From NCBI GenBank assembly GCA_003223325.1, contig QHYS01000053.1, positions 5,257 to 50,512 on the forward strand: a stretch of DNA of 45,256 bases. The letters run 5' to 3'. The position numbers were made by a program, and so were the translations under genes. The stretch is from Acidobacteriota bacterium. Its GTDB lineage: Bacteria > Acidobacteriota > Terriglobia > Acidiferrales > UBA7541. Position 1 is the first letter of the stretch, and every line of letters starts with the position of its first letter. Below the pieces are notes generated by a model. It was not told where the DNA came from. It worked only from the letters and a program-made list of their open reading frames with translations, and did not search any database. Positions 26,428 through 34,394 of the stretch are shown here, one piece after another.

Positions 26428-27390
26428 TTGGAACAACCGATCTCAGGAATTCATCACGTGACGGCCATCGCTTCCGACCCCCAGCGGAATTTGGACTTTT
26501 ACACCGAAGTGCTCGGGCTGAGACTAGTAAAGCGCACCGTAAACTTCGATGACCCCGGCACCTATCACCTCTACTTTGGTGACGAAGTCGGAACTCCAGG
26601 CAGCGTTTTGACCTTCTTTCCTTGGCCGATGGCCGTACGCGGGAGCTCGGGCGTGGGACAAGTCGAGGTGACTTCCTTTAGTATTCCGGAAAACTCGCTG
26701 AACTATTGGGAGCGACGGTTGCTTTCTGCCGGGATGCCGGCGGAACGGGGGAAGCGCTTCGACGAAGAGGTTTTGACATTCATTGATCCGGATGGTCTGA
26801 AGCTGGAGTTGGTGTCGCATCCTCAGCGTGCCGGCGCAATTCAGCCGTGGAAAGACGCTTCCGTGCCAGCGGAGCATGCGATCCGTGGTTTTTATTCCGT
26901 TACGCTGTGCGAGCAGGGATATGAAAGCACGGTTGACGTACTCGAAACCATGGGATTCAGGGAGGCTGGCCAGCAAGGGAATCGCTTCCGCTTCGACGTT
27001 GGCGAGGGAGGCCCAGGTGCGCGGGTCGACATACTGTGCGCCTCCGAGGCCTCCTACGGAAATGTTGCCGTGGGAATTGTCCATCACGTCGCGTGGCGCG
27101 TGGTCGATGACGACTCGCAAAAGTCCTGGCGCAGGCGGCTGGTCAACCGACATCTGAACGTCACGCCGGTGATCGATCGCTGCTACTTTCACTCCATCTA
27201 TTTTCGCGAACCGGGCGGCGTGTTGTTCGAATTGGCTACTGATCGGCCAGGTTTCGCCATCGACGAACCTTCCGGAAAACTGGGTGAGGCGCTCAAGCTG
27301 CCGTCATGGTTGGAGCCCAGTAGGAAGAGAATCGAACAGGTTCTTCCGCCGATTGAACTGCACAAACCAGCAAAAAGAGCAGAAGCATGA
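26428..27390 (+). CDS. Ring-cleaving dioxygenase of the MhqO/MhqE type (VOC superfamily)
   Basis: It starts at TTG with AAAGGAG seven bases upstream; product 320 residues. There are two tandem VOC modules. Module 1 begins ISGIHHVTAIASDPQRNLDF (H9/H10) and ends in GLKLELVSH. Module 2 begins near residue 155 and contains VGIVHHVAWRVVDD and, at the end, GGVLFELATDRPGF. The paired His and the final Glu are the usual Fe(II) ligands. In Bacillus, MhqO and MhqE are induced by quinones and cleave the rings of quinone- or hydroquinone-like compounds. Its stop overlaps the start of the next gene by ATGA, so the two are translationally coupled. The aromatic substrate cannot be told from sequence. Confidence 0.85.
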   Translation: MEQPISGIHHVTAIASDPQRNLDFYTEVLGLRLVKRTVNFDDPGTYHLYFGDEVGTPGSVLTFFPWPMAVRGSSGVGQVEVTSFSIPENSLNYWERRLLSAGMPAERGKRFDEEVLTFIDPDGLKLELVSHPQRAGAIQPWKDASVPAEHAIRGFYSVTLCEQGYESTVDVLETMGFREAGQQGNRFRFDVGEGGPGARVDILCASEASYGNVAVGIVHHVAWRVVDDDSQKSWRRRLVNRHLNVTPVIDRCYFHSIYFREPGGVLFELATDRPGFAIDEPSGKLGEALKLPSWLEPSRKRIEQVLPPIELHKPAKRAEA

Positions 27391-28055
27391 TGAGATCCAA
27401 CGCCGATGACCCGCACCGCGATCAGCCCGTTCTGCAGCGGGGAGCGGCGCTTAATTCCGCGATGGGCGCCGTCGTCCTCCTGCACGGTCGAGGCTCCTCG
27501 GCGGAAGATATTTTGGGACTCGCGCAGGAGTTTGACCTGCCCGAACTGGCGTATCTTGCTCCGGAGGCTGCCGAACACACGTGGTACCCATATTCGTTCC
27601 TGTCGCCCATTGAACTGAATCAGCCGTGGCTAGACTCGGCCCTCAACCTGGTGGCGGAAACGCTTCAACGCGCGATTACTGCGGGAATCGAACGGCCCAA
27701 GATCGCGATCGTTGGATTTTCTCAAGGCGCATGTCTGGCAATGGAATTCGTGGCGAGAAATGCGGCGCGTTACGGTGGTCTCGTGGCATTCACGGGCGGA
27801 CTTATTGGTCCGCCCGGAGCTAGGTTCGTTTATTCTGGCGAGCTTTCAGGCACTGCCTGTTTCCTCGGTGCGGGTGATCGCGATCCCCACGTTCCATGGA
27901 AGCGAGTGGAAGAGACGGCATCGGTGCTCTCAGGTCTCGGCGCAGTCGTAACGTTGCGACGCTATCCTGGTCTGCCGCACACGATCAATGAAGACGAAAT
28001 CGACCACGCCAAAACAATTCTGCGGCGGCTTATCGTTAAAGACAGAGCTGTATAG
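27387..28055 (+). CDS. Phospholipase/carboxylesterase-type hydrolase, MhqD-like
   Basis: A 222-residue alpha/beta hydrolase. VVLLHGRGSSAEDIL holds the oxyanion loop, GFSQGACLA the nucleophile Ser112 in a GxSxG elbow, GAGDRDPHVP the Asp166 and YPGLPHTI the His198. This is a complete triad in the right order. It belongs to the phospholipase/carboxylesterase 2 group that includes MhqD, which is encoded with ring-cleaving dioxygenases in quinone-stress operons. Here it is coupled to such a dioxygenase by a four-base stop/start overlap, which supports a shared role, probably hydrolysing the ring-cleavage product or an ester adduct. A few extra N-terminal residues (1-25) precede the fold and the true start could be M26. 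Confidence 0.87.
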   Translation: MMRSNADDPHRDQPVLQRGAALNSAMGAVVLLHGRGSSAEDILGLAQEFDLPELAYLAPEAAEHTWYPYSFLSPIELNQPWLDSALNLVAETLQRAITAGIERPKIAIVGFSQGACLAMEFVARNAARYGGLVAFTGGLIGPPGARFVYSGELSGTACFLGAGDRDPHVPWKRVEETASVLSGLGAVVTLRRYPGLPHTINEDEIDHAKTILRRLIVKDRAV

Positions 28056-28163
28056 GAACCTGTCTTCCAGGGCTGAGCAGGATAATGAACAACGCCGAGA
28101 CTCCTCGTGGCAGGGGACCTGGGCTTTGAGGAACGATAAGCCAACAGCCATGGAGGTCACACA

Positions 28164-29126
28164 ATGAAAGCTATCGTTGTTCACGAATTCGGGGGCCCGG
28201 AAGTCTTAAAACTCGAAGAGATCCCCACACCACGTCCGGCGGCTGGTCAAGTGCTTGTGCGAATTCGCGCCGCAGGCGTGAACCCATACGATACGTACAT
28301 GCGCAATGGTACGTACGCCATTAAGCCCCCATTGCCCTATACACCCGGCTCCGATGGTGCCGGCGACGTCGAAGCGATTGGCGAGGGCGTGAACAAGGTG
28401 AAGCGAGGCGACCGCGTCTATACCGCGAAGACCCTGACGGGAGCGTACGCTGAGTATGCGCTAACGCTGGAGACCCAAGTTCAGCCGCTCCCAGCGAAGA
28501 TTACTTATGCCCAAGGCGCGGGCGTCTGGGTGCCTTATGGCACCGCGTACCACGCGCTTTATCAGTGCGCGCAAGCCCGCGCGGGCGAGACCGTGCTGAT
28601 TCATGGCGCGAGCGGCGGCGTGGGCGTCGCGGCTGTCCAGATCGCACGCGCAATAGGGCTGACCGTCCTTGGCACCGCCGGCTCGGAGAAAGGCCTCGAA
28701 CTAGCTAAGCGCGAAGGCGCGTACCACGTTTTTGATCACTCTCAATCTGGATATTTCGAACAGATTCTGAAAGCGACCAACGGTCGGGGCCTCGATCTGA
28801 TCCTCGAAATGCTCGCCAATGTGAATCTCGGCCATGACCTAAAACTCCTCGTTCCTCACGGCCGTGTTGTTGTGATCGGCAGCCGCGGTGATGTCACCAT
28901 CTCCCCGCGCGACTTGATGACGCGGCGTGGCTCTATTCATGCCTTTACCCTGTGGGGCGTCACCGAAGCCGAAGAAAAAGAGATTCACGCTGGACTAATC
29001 GCCGGGATGGAGAATGGCACACTGCGGCCTGTCGTCGGGAAGGAATTGCCTATTGCTGAGGCTCCCCGCGCACACAAAGAAATCTTGGAGTCGGGTGCCT
29101 ACGGCAAGCTCGTTCTGGTCCCCTAA
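28164..29126 (+). CDS. NADPH:quinone oxidoreductase (zinc-independent MDR family)
   Basis: A 320-residue protein with GGAGG nine bases before the ATG. MKAIVVHEFGGPEVLKLEEI is the N-terminal signature of the QOR branch of medium-chain reductases. VLIHGASGGVGVAAVQIARA is the NADPH-binding Rossmann loop. There are no structural or catalytic zinc cysteine clusters. The enzyme reduces quinones or alpha,beta-unsaturated carbonyls with NADPH. It follows the MhqO/MhqD-like pair by 108 bases on the same strand, so the three probably form one quinone/aromatic detoxification unit. No MarR-type repressor such as MhqR is adjacent. Confidence 0.9.
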   Translation: MKAIVVHEFGGPEVLKLEEIPTPRPAAGQVLVRIRAAGVNPYDTYMRNGTYAIKPPLPYTPGSDGAGDVEAIGEGVNKVKRGDRVYTAKTLTGAYAEYALTLETQVQPLPAKITYAQGAGVWVPYGTAYHALYQCAQARAGETVLIHGASGGVGVAAVQIARAIGLTVLGTAGSEKGLELAKREGAYHVFDHSQSGYFEQILKATNGRGLDLILEMLANVNLGHDLKLLVPHGRVVVIGSRGDVTISPRDLMTRRGSIHAFTLWGVTEAEEKEIHAGLIAGMENGTLRPVVGKELPIAEAPRAHKEILESGAYGKLVLVP

Positions 29127-29217
29127 TCTGCGGGCCTCAGCGTTTGCCTGCAGGCTGACCTTCATCATCTGCAGTCCTCCACCAGCCCCAAAATCTTTTG
29201 CTTAATGCCGCATCGAT

Positions 29218-29235
29218 TGTACACTCGGGTGTACA
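29218..29235 (+). promoter_or_regulatory. Palindromic operator of a toxin-antitoxin-type gene
   Basis: TGTACAC and GTGTACA are perfect inverted repeats separated by TCGG. They lie 14 bases before the GTG of the truncated antitoxin gene, just upstream of its AGGAG ribosome-binding site. Type II antitoxins of the Phd/YefM group usually bind such palindromes to repress their own operon. Position is seen; binding is inferred. Confidence 0.5.
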
Positions 29236-29249
29236 TTAGGAGTCGGACC

Positions 29250-29318
29250 GTGACCACAATTAGCGTCGGCGTGCGCGAATTCCGCAAGCACGTCGCCATT
29301 CCCTTCCGCCAGCGGTAA
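29250..29318 (+). pseudogene. N-terminal stub of a Phd/YefM-type antitoxin
   Basis: GTG start with AGGAG seven bases upstream; the product opens MTTISVGVREFRKHVA, the first strand and helix of Phd/prevent-host-death antitoxins. After 16 codons the sequence switches into the antisense of an IS3-type orfA (junction near 29297) and stops six codons later. The DNA-binding core, the toxin-binding tail and any toxin gene are missing. So only the promoter, operator and first turn of the gene survive. Confidence 0.55.
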
Positions 29319-29507
29319 TAGGTCTGTACCGTGATTTCGGCTTCCTTACAGGCTTGCGGGGTCGGCTTTCCGTTCGCGATTCCTACTTCGATCTGCCGCA
29401 GCAGATTCACAATCTGCTCCGGCTCGTACCTCCTGATGCACATGACCGGTCCTCCCAGATGAAATTCTCTCTCACTTCACCTGGTACAAAAATCACCAGT
29501 CAGGTCA
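29297..29507 (-). mobile_element. IS3-family relic: left end and start of orfA
   Basis: On the minus strand ATG 29443, with GGAGG upstream, opens MCIRRYEPEQIVNLLRQIEV, then QACKEAEITVQTYYRWRKG, the helix-turn-helix N-terminus of IS3-family OrfA. Homology ends at 29297 inside the antitoxin stub. Upstream, the sequence beginning TGACCTGACTGG (reading from 29507) has the TG end expected of an IS3-type inverted repeat. OrfB and the other end are absent. It cannot transpose by itself. Confidence 0.7.
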
Positions 29508-29538
29508 GTTGCCGTGTGAACCAGCCGCAGCAGCCAAA

Positions 29539-30459
29539 CTATTTCTTTTTTGAGTTAGCTATGGCCGGGCGGCTCACTTGCTTGTCAAATTCCGCCTGCT
29601 CTGAGGGTGAGCAGATCATCTCCCGGAGATCGAAATCGGCTGGTTGCAACCGCAGAGGGAATTTATTGAGGGCATTCCAGGGTTTCGCATACATCTTCGG
29701 ATCGATGATCGTTAGCGTGAGCTCCAGGATGTCGTAGTTCACGCGGTGGAAGCGCTCTTCCACTCGCAAGTCGCTGCTATGCGGACGCCCAACATTATCG
29801 ATCCAGGTTCGTTCATCGAGTCCGCTCGTCTCGACGACAAACGTGGTATCGTCCTCCCACTTGCCGATCGAATAGCCGTACCATCGTGGCTCCGAAATAT
29901 CGTCAGGGGGAAACCCTCGCCCGTCCGTCCAGATGCTGCGAAATGTCCGATCATTTTGATAAAAGATCAACACCTGCTTTTCAGTCTGAAGGATTTGTAT
30001 CGCTCTTAGGTTAAAGAGTTCTATGCGCGGAAACCCGATTGGATCGCAGGTATCAAATGGATCGTTATTGAGCGCGATGGGAACCTCCGTGGTTCCAAAT
30101 CCCGGCTTATGAGATTTCCATGTTTTTTCCCCCAAAGGCGTGAAAGGCAATTCATGCTGGGGTTTTCCGTCTGATGGGTATTCCTTCGCGCCAAGAAATT
30201 GGACTCCGTCCCTCCAACCCGCGGCCGGTTCCCAAATTCCAGACAGGTCATGGCGAGGCGCTAGCGCCGACTTCTGATCTTTCGGCGGCACGGGCACTTC
30301 CTTGTACCAGCCGTCGACATGCTTCTCCTGGTTTTGGGCCACCGGCGGAGCATTTGGATCGGGCGCAGGAAACGGCGTTCGAGCATTTTGAGTGCGCGCA
30401 GGAAGTGAAAACATCGATGCTGCAAGTACCACTGCCGGGATCACGAAGCGGTTCAACAT
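29539..30459 (-). CDS. Exported protein of unknown function (acidobacterial type)
   Basis: The start MLNRFVIPAVVLAASMFSLP has an AAAGGA site upstream and begins a signal peptide (cleavage after PARTQ). The 306-residue product continues with a Pro-rich segment (FPAPDPNAPPVAQN) and then conserved blocks: DLSGIWEPAAGW, LPFTPLGEKTWK, NDPFDTCDPIGFPR and SIGKWEDDTTFVVETSGLDE. This layout, with a CDP-G-PR motif and a W-DDTFVVET motif, is a frequent acidobacterial secreted family of unknown function. It lies 96 bases after a DUF6152 gene on the same strand; the two families often travel together, so they may work on the same unknown process. Confidence 0.65.
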   Translation of the reverse strand: MLNRFVIPAVVLAASMFSLPARTQNARTPFPAPDPNAPPVAQNQEKHVDGWYKEVPVPPKDQKSALAPRHDLSGIWEPAAGWRDGVQFLGAKEYPSDGKPQHELPFTPLGEKTWKSHKPGFGTTEVPIALNNDPFDTCDPIGFPRIELFNLRAIQILQTEKQVLIFYQNDRTFRSIWTDGRGFPPDDISEPRWYGYSIGKWEDDTTFVVETSGLDERTWIDNVGRPHSSDLRVEERFHRVNYDILELTLTIIDPKMYAKPWNALNKFPLRLQPADFDLREMICSPSEQAEFDKQVSRPAIANSKKK

Positions 30460-30555
30460 GTCGGAAATCCTTTGCTTCGTATAAATCTGAACTCTGGATT
30501 CATACAAAGCATCGCTTGAATACGCATGACCGCTCGGGTCGAGGGGCTCCCCAGT

Positions 30556-30921
30556 CTACCCGCGTAACCACGTGCCGTTGGCGAGCATGACCCGCTGGAT
30601 ACGCCCGACCGGCGCGCCGTTGTCGGGCGTTATGATGAAAACCGTGACCTCATCCCCGGGCTTGAACGTCTTCTTGTTTATGCCAAAGTTGATGAGGCTG
30701 GACGGAGCGTTCCACTCAACAATCCAATTAACTACGCCATGGTCATCTTTTACATCAATCTTCAGCAAGGTATGGGGACTGAGCCAATCCCATTCCGTCA
30801 CGGTTCCCTTCAAAGTGAGTTGTTTGGCATGACCGTATGACGCGTTCCCGTGGTGTGCGACCACCGGAACGGAAACCGCCAAAAGACCAATCATCAAGAG
30901 GAAACTCGCCCCATTTTTCAT
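30556..30921 (-). CDS. DUF6152 family exported protein
   Basis: A 121-residue protein. Residues 1-22 are a signal peptide ending VPVVAHHG. The mature part holds the family blocks LTLKGTVTEWDWLSPHTLLK and APSSLINFGINKKTFKPGDE, and ends GRIQRVMLANGTW. The fold is predicted to be a small OB-like beta-barrel. GGAGG precedes the ATG. No biochemical function is known for this domain. It leads the two-gene minus-strand group with the exported protein downstream. Confidence 0.8.
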   Translation of the reverse strand: MKNGASFLLMIGLLAVSVPVVAHHGNASYGHAKQLTLKGTVTEWDWLSPHTLLKIDVKDDHGVVNWIVEWNAPSSLINFGINKKTFKPGDEVTVFIITPDNGAPVGRIQRVMLANGTWLRG

Positions 30922-31067
30922 GTCTTCCTCCAGATTTCTGCCCGAACGGTAGGACTATTCTACAGGCTTGCCGGAATATACGCTTTGGCTGTCTCCGCGG
31001 TCAATTCGTTTGGGGAGGGGGTGCAACTTGGAGGGGTTCTATCTCCTATCCCCTCAAGTGATTGACA

Positions 31068-31335
31068 GTTTTATGACAATGCTGCGTTTTAGGGCAGCCG
31101 ACTCGATGACCAGCGGAAACAGAACTCCTTGCGAATCAATTGGGAAACTGGTGGGCCTGGGGAGAGCTGAACTCCCGACACGCGGTTTAGGAAATGTTTC
31201 TGAGCAATTTAGCTAAGTCTCTGAACGGAAGGCAGAAAGCCCTGCAACCCTTTCAGTTCAGTGAATTCAGTTGATGTCGGGATGTGGCGAATTTCATGCG
31301 GGGTCCCCACAAAAGTCCCCACAGTTGCGAGAGTG
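31068..31335 (-). repeat. Degenerate tRNA-Arg(CCU) 3' half with arms on both sides, copy 2
   Basis: The minus strand 31194-31149 reads anticodon loop TTCCTAA, ACCGC, a T-arm with TTCAGCT where TTCGACT is expected, and an acceptor end GGCCC-ACCA. The T-loop error and the missing 5' half show that it is not a tRNA gene. The 80 bases beyond the CCA end (31068-31148) match the same side of copy 3 at 34.4 kb (TTTTATGACAATGCT, TTGCGAATCAATTGGGAAA). The 140 bases on the anticodon side (31195-31335) match copy 1. Copy 2 thus combines the arms of the other two, as a hybrid attachment site would. Confidence 0.6.
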
Positions 31336-31402
31336 GTCGGGATCCTTCGCTAATAGCTGGCTAGGCTGCTAGGCCGGGATGGAACTAGCACAATGTGTTA
31401 AA

Positions 31403-31423
31403 AAGGAGTAAGCTCGGGCTTAC
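31403..31423 (-). terminator. Hairpin with T-run on the minus strand
   Basis: GTAAGC and GCTTAC enclose a four-base loop and, on the minus strand, are followed within three bases by TTTTT. The form is that of a short intrinsic terminator, but the only minus-strand genes upstream of it are far away. It may be a remnant. Confidence 0.3.
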
Positions 31424-31493
31424 CCAGTTCATTAGCATCTTTCCGTGGCGTCCCGTCGCTCCGGTTCCGTGGATCCGTTCGCGAGAGTGTCCC

Positions 31494-31907
31494 ATGCCGT
31501 TTGAATTTGTCATTGCCTGTGCGCTGTGTGGCAAACAATTCACGCTCGTCTGGCTGATGGACCCGGTGCGAGTTGGCCCGGAGAGCACTGCGGAGATTAC
31601 TTGCCCAATCTGCGGAAAGAGATTCCACCTGGCTCCGGGGAACCTCCTGCCGGTCCCTAACGCCCCAAACAATCTTGCCGCCAGTCGTCCAGTACGTACC
31701 ACCGAACTCGTCTACGATTGCCCTTCGTGCGGGATGCGCGGACTCACTGTAACCCTTGTACACACGGATTTGTCTTGGGAGGAATTGTCCCGAGAAACCA
31801 TGGAGCTTTGTGTGTGTAGCAACTCTCCGTGTCCCAAGAGAGGATTGCAACAGAACTTACACCCTACGCGCACCGGATTCGGAGCGCTGAATCCTTCCCT
31901 GGCATAG
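31494..31907 (+). CDS. Zinc-ribbon protein of unknown function
   Basis: The start is the internal ATG giving MPFEFVIACALCGKQFTL; the upstream part of the frame overlaps repeat debris. The 137-residue product contains two zinc-binding modules: CALCGKQF paired with CPICGKRF (residues 9-43), and CPSCGMRG paired with CVCSNSPCPKRG (residues about 80-120). Such paired CxxC ribbons usually bind nucleic acid or protein. No known domain name fits the whole chain. It sits between two tRNA-like repeats, so it is likely cargo of the old integrative element. Not enough to assign a role. Confidence 0.5.
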   Translation: MPFEFVIACALCGKQFTLVWLMDPVRVGPESTAEITCPICGKRFHLAPGNLLPVPNAPNNLAASRPVRTTELVYDCPSCGMRGLTVTLVHTDLSWEELSRETMELCVCSNSPCPKRGLQQNLHPTRTGFGALNPSLA

Positions 31908-32454
31908 CTCGCTCGTTTAGGCTCATACCGCTTCTTTTCCGTCCACAGCCTCGCCGCAGACCTGCCACTGAGGTCGAGCTTCTAGAATTGTTCGCACGCC
32001 ACGTCGAACTGGTTCGTGGGCATCCGCGAGCAGGATACGCATCATTGTTTTAATCCCGACCCTCGAAACTGGCAGTTTCGCGATTATGGACGTGCCGTGG
32101 CTGTTTGAGCCGATTTTCAGAGTTCCACCCCGGTGCCTCCCCTCTCTTGCATTTCGCGGAGACCTACTCCGATAGTTCCAGGTAAGGCCAATGTGGATAT
32201 CTTTTTGATATTCCTTTGCCTTCGTCGCTCACTTCACACGTGATCTAGCCGTCCGAGCGTCTGCAACGAATCGAGGCTGTCCGTACGTGGGCCCAACAAA
32301 AAGTACGAGGCCAAGTAAAGTTTTCGCGATGGAGAATCTCCTGGCCCGGCTGCCGTCCGCTACAGCTTTCTATATCTCTTTGTGACACACAAACTTACTG
32401 TTTCTGTGAACCTGAGCCCGCCCCGTGGCTGTTAACGTGCATCATCGATTAAAC
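31908..32454. other. Gene-free stretch in the accessory region
   Basis: Only short frames with no homology are visible on both strands. The right end leads into the eroded front of the phosphatase gene; the rest could be older, unrecognisable parts of it. Confidence 0.4.
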
Positions 32455-32634
32455 CTCCGGCGACCTCGAGGTCACGGTGGTGCGTGACGCGCAGCGGGTT
32501 TCGCTTCCGCGGGACCAGGCGCAGATTTCCTCGGGCGCCCTGAAGCGCGTGATGGGTTCCCCGGAGTGAACTCATCGTCGATGAAACCGAGGAAGAATCA
32601 TCCATGACTCGAAAGGCGAGTATCGCGGCTCGAA
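32455..32634 (+). pseudogene. Eroded upstream part of a GAF-SpoIIE phosphatase gene
   Basis: Fragments in successive frames read GDLEVTVVRDAQRVSLPRDQ, then QISSGALKRVMGS up to a stop at 32567, then after a frame change IVDETEEESSMTRKASIAAR. This is the start of a GAF-type sensor that in acidobacterial relatives precedes a PP2C/SpoIIE domain, often with an FHA domain before it. Two frameshifts and a stop separate it from the intact phosphatase frame downstream. Confidence 0.55.
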
Positions 32635-33585
32635 TTGCAGTCCGTCGTAGCCATTCCAGTTAACAAGTTGGCCCGCGTCGAAGCACTCGAGGCGACCATC
32701 ACGGAGCGTCCAAGCGAATTGTCGGCGTCCTCTATCTGCCGTTGGCCGCTCTTCAATCTCGATCGCAAGGTTCTGCGGATGCGCACTGGCGAAGCTATCG
32801 TGGTCATCGAGAACGCGCGGTTCTTCACGGCTGCGCGCGAAAAGGCTCGTCTGGATTATGAAGTGGAGATCACCGGCCAAGTCCAGCGCCGGTTGCAGCC
32901 GACCCAGTTCCCTCGGCTCCCGGAGCTCGAAATCACTGGCTTCGCGGTCGAGTGCCACAGGGTGAGTGGCGATTGCTTCGATATTGTTGAACTCCCGGGC
33001 GGGCGCCATGGATTGTTTGTAGGCGATGTCGCTGGTAAGGGAATTCCGGCTTCGCTACTCGCCAGCTTGCTGCAGGGTGTAATCGGGACCATCGGAACAC
33101 TCGATCTTCCACCGGAGGAAGTTGCCTCGCGGGTGAACCAGTATCTGTGTGAGCGCAGTGCCGAAGACCGGTACGCAACTCTCTTCTATGCCATCCTCGA
33201 TTCGGCCGGGCGCCTCGATTACGTAAATGCAGGCCATGTGCCTGCCCTGATCCGCCGCAGCTCGGGGGAAGTGGAAGCCCTCGAATCATTAAATTTTCCA
33301 GTCGGTATGTTTTCCGATACGCAATACACACGTGGGAAAGCCCAGATCGAACCAGGTGACTTCCTTGTGATTTACACCGATGGCATCCCCGAGGCCCGGA
33401 ACAGGCGTGGCGAGTTTTTCAAGGAGGCCGGGGGACTTCGGCAGCTTTTGCAGGAGTTTAATGGCCAGACAGTCGATAGCCTTGCCGAGGCCGTCCGTAC
33501 TGGAGTGCAGACCTTTACAGAAGGCGCGCCAAAATCGGATGACATCAGCGTTCTCGCGGTGCACTATCGGGGACAAGCATGCTAA
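32635..33585 (+). CDS. SpoIIE/RsbU-type serine phosphatase, 5'-truncated
   Basis: The open frame (316 residues, first possible start TTG) begins inside the GAF domain (LQSVVAIPVNKLARVEALEA). It shows a short local frame swap around 32722-32755, where the other frame reads GVLYLPLAAL, and then an intact PP2C core. The metal-binding and catalytic blocks are present: VSGDCFDIVEL, LFVGDVAGKGIPASLL, YVNAGHVPAL, VIYTDGIPEA and KSDDISVLAV. RsbU-type phosphatases dephosphorylate STAS anti-anti-sigma factors to release sigma factors under stress. A STAS gene lies 256 bases downstream, so a partner-switch pair is likely. Whether the truncated N-terminus leaves a regulated enzyme is unclear; translation start is uncertain. 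Confidence 0.75.
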   Translation: MQSVVAIPVNKLARVEALEATITERPSELSASSICRWPLFNLDRKVLRMRTGEAIVVIENARFFTAAREKARLDYEVEITGQVQRRLQPTQFPRLPELEITGFAVECHRVSGDCFDIVELPGGRHGLFVGDVAGKGIPASLLASLLQGVIGTIGTLDLPPEEVASRVNQYLCERSAEDRYATLFYAILDSAGRLDYVNAGHVPALIRRSSGEVEALESLNFPVGMFSDTQYTRGKAQIEPGDFLVIYTDGIPEARNRRGEFFKEAGGLRQLLQEFNGQTVDSLAEAVRTGVQTFTEGAPKSDDISVLAVHYRGQAC

Positions 33586-33841
33586 AGCAACCACCTTGCC
33601 ACGACACTTGTTGCCTGGCTCTGCTTCTTGAACTCCCCTAAGTGTCCGTAAGCGTACAGTGCGCCTCATAACGGTCTTGGCTCCATGAGGAGTCCCTGAC
33701 CGGGCATGGCGGAAGAACTTAACAACACCTGTGAGCCAATCTGCCTCCTGTTTCTGCTTTATGAAGTGGGTACGAGACGGACCGTGACGAGACGAATCAG
33801 CCCAACGAAGACAGAACTTCCGCTATCAAGGAGGATGGACC

Positions 33842-34207
33842 TTGGCATTCAGAATAACGGAACAAGAATTGGACGGCATTACTGTTGTGAGCATAGAAGG
33901 CCAGATTGTGTTGGGAGAGGAAAGCGGCGCGTTCCGCGAGAAGATCGAGGGGTTGCTCTCGGCGGGCAAAAAGAGCATCGTCCTAAACCTGGCGGATGTC
34001 AGCTACATCGACAGTGCCGGCGTGGGCACGCTGGCGGCTTCCTTCAACAGGGCACGTTCGCACGGCGCTACGTTGAAGCTGGCCAACCTTGGGTCAAGAT
34101 TCCGCGAGACACTCCAGGTGACAAGACTATTGACCGTCTTCGATACCTACGATAGCGAAGCGGCTGCTATCCAGAGCTTCGCGAAGTCACGACACCACTA
34201 TGCATGA
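33842..34207 (+). CDS. STAS-domain anti-sigma factor antagonist
   Basis: It starts at TTG with AAGGAGG seven bases upstream, a strong site. The 121-residue protein is one STAS domain: TVVSIEGQIVLGEESGAFRE, then SIVLNLADVSYIDSAGVGTL with the phosphorylatable Ser58 in the DSAG motif, then GATLKLANLGSRFRETLQVT. These proteins bind an anti-sigma kinase when unphosphorylated. The SpoIIE-type phosphatase upstream would be the enzyme that removes the phosphate. No anti-sigma kinase (RsbW-like) or sigma factor is in the window, so the target is elsewhere in the genome. Confidence 0.88.
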   Translation: MAFRITEQELDGITVVSIEGQIVLGEESGAFREKIEGLLSAGKKSIVLNLADVSYIDSAGVGTLAASFNRARSHGATLKLANLGSRFRETLQVTRLLTVFDTYDSEAAAIQSFAKSRHHYA

Positions 34208-34394
34208 ATAGTGGGGCTAGGGAGGGGCGGACAAGGTAGTGCCGCCAATCCCGGCGCGCGGGCTCCTTCGAGTTCCACCGGGAAGGGGTGGTTGCTTTTT
34301 CGCGTGCGTATACGCCGTCCCCTCAAGCGAATGACACCTCGAAACCTACGCGCCTGGACTTGAACCGTTCTGATCCGTTTTGGACCGATAACTA

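Noticed and set aside
26231-26461. 76-codon frame just before the dioxygenase gene
   Set aside because: It begins at TTG without a clear ribosome-binding site and overlaps the dioxygenase start; no domain recognised. It could be a gene tail but cannot be supported.
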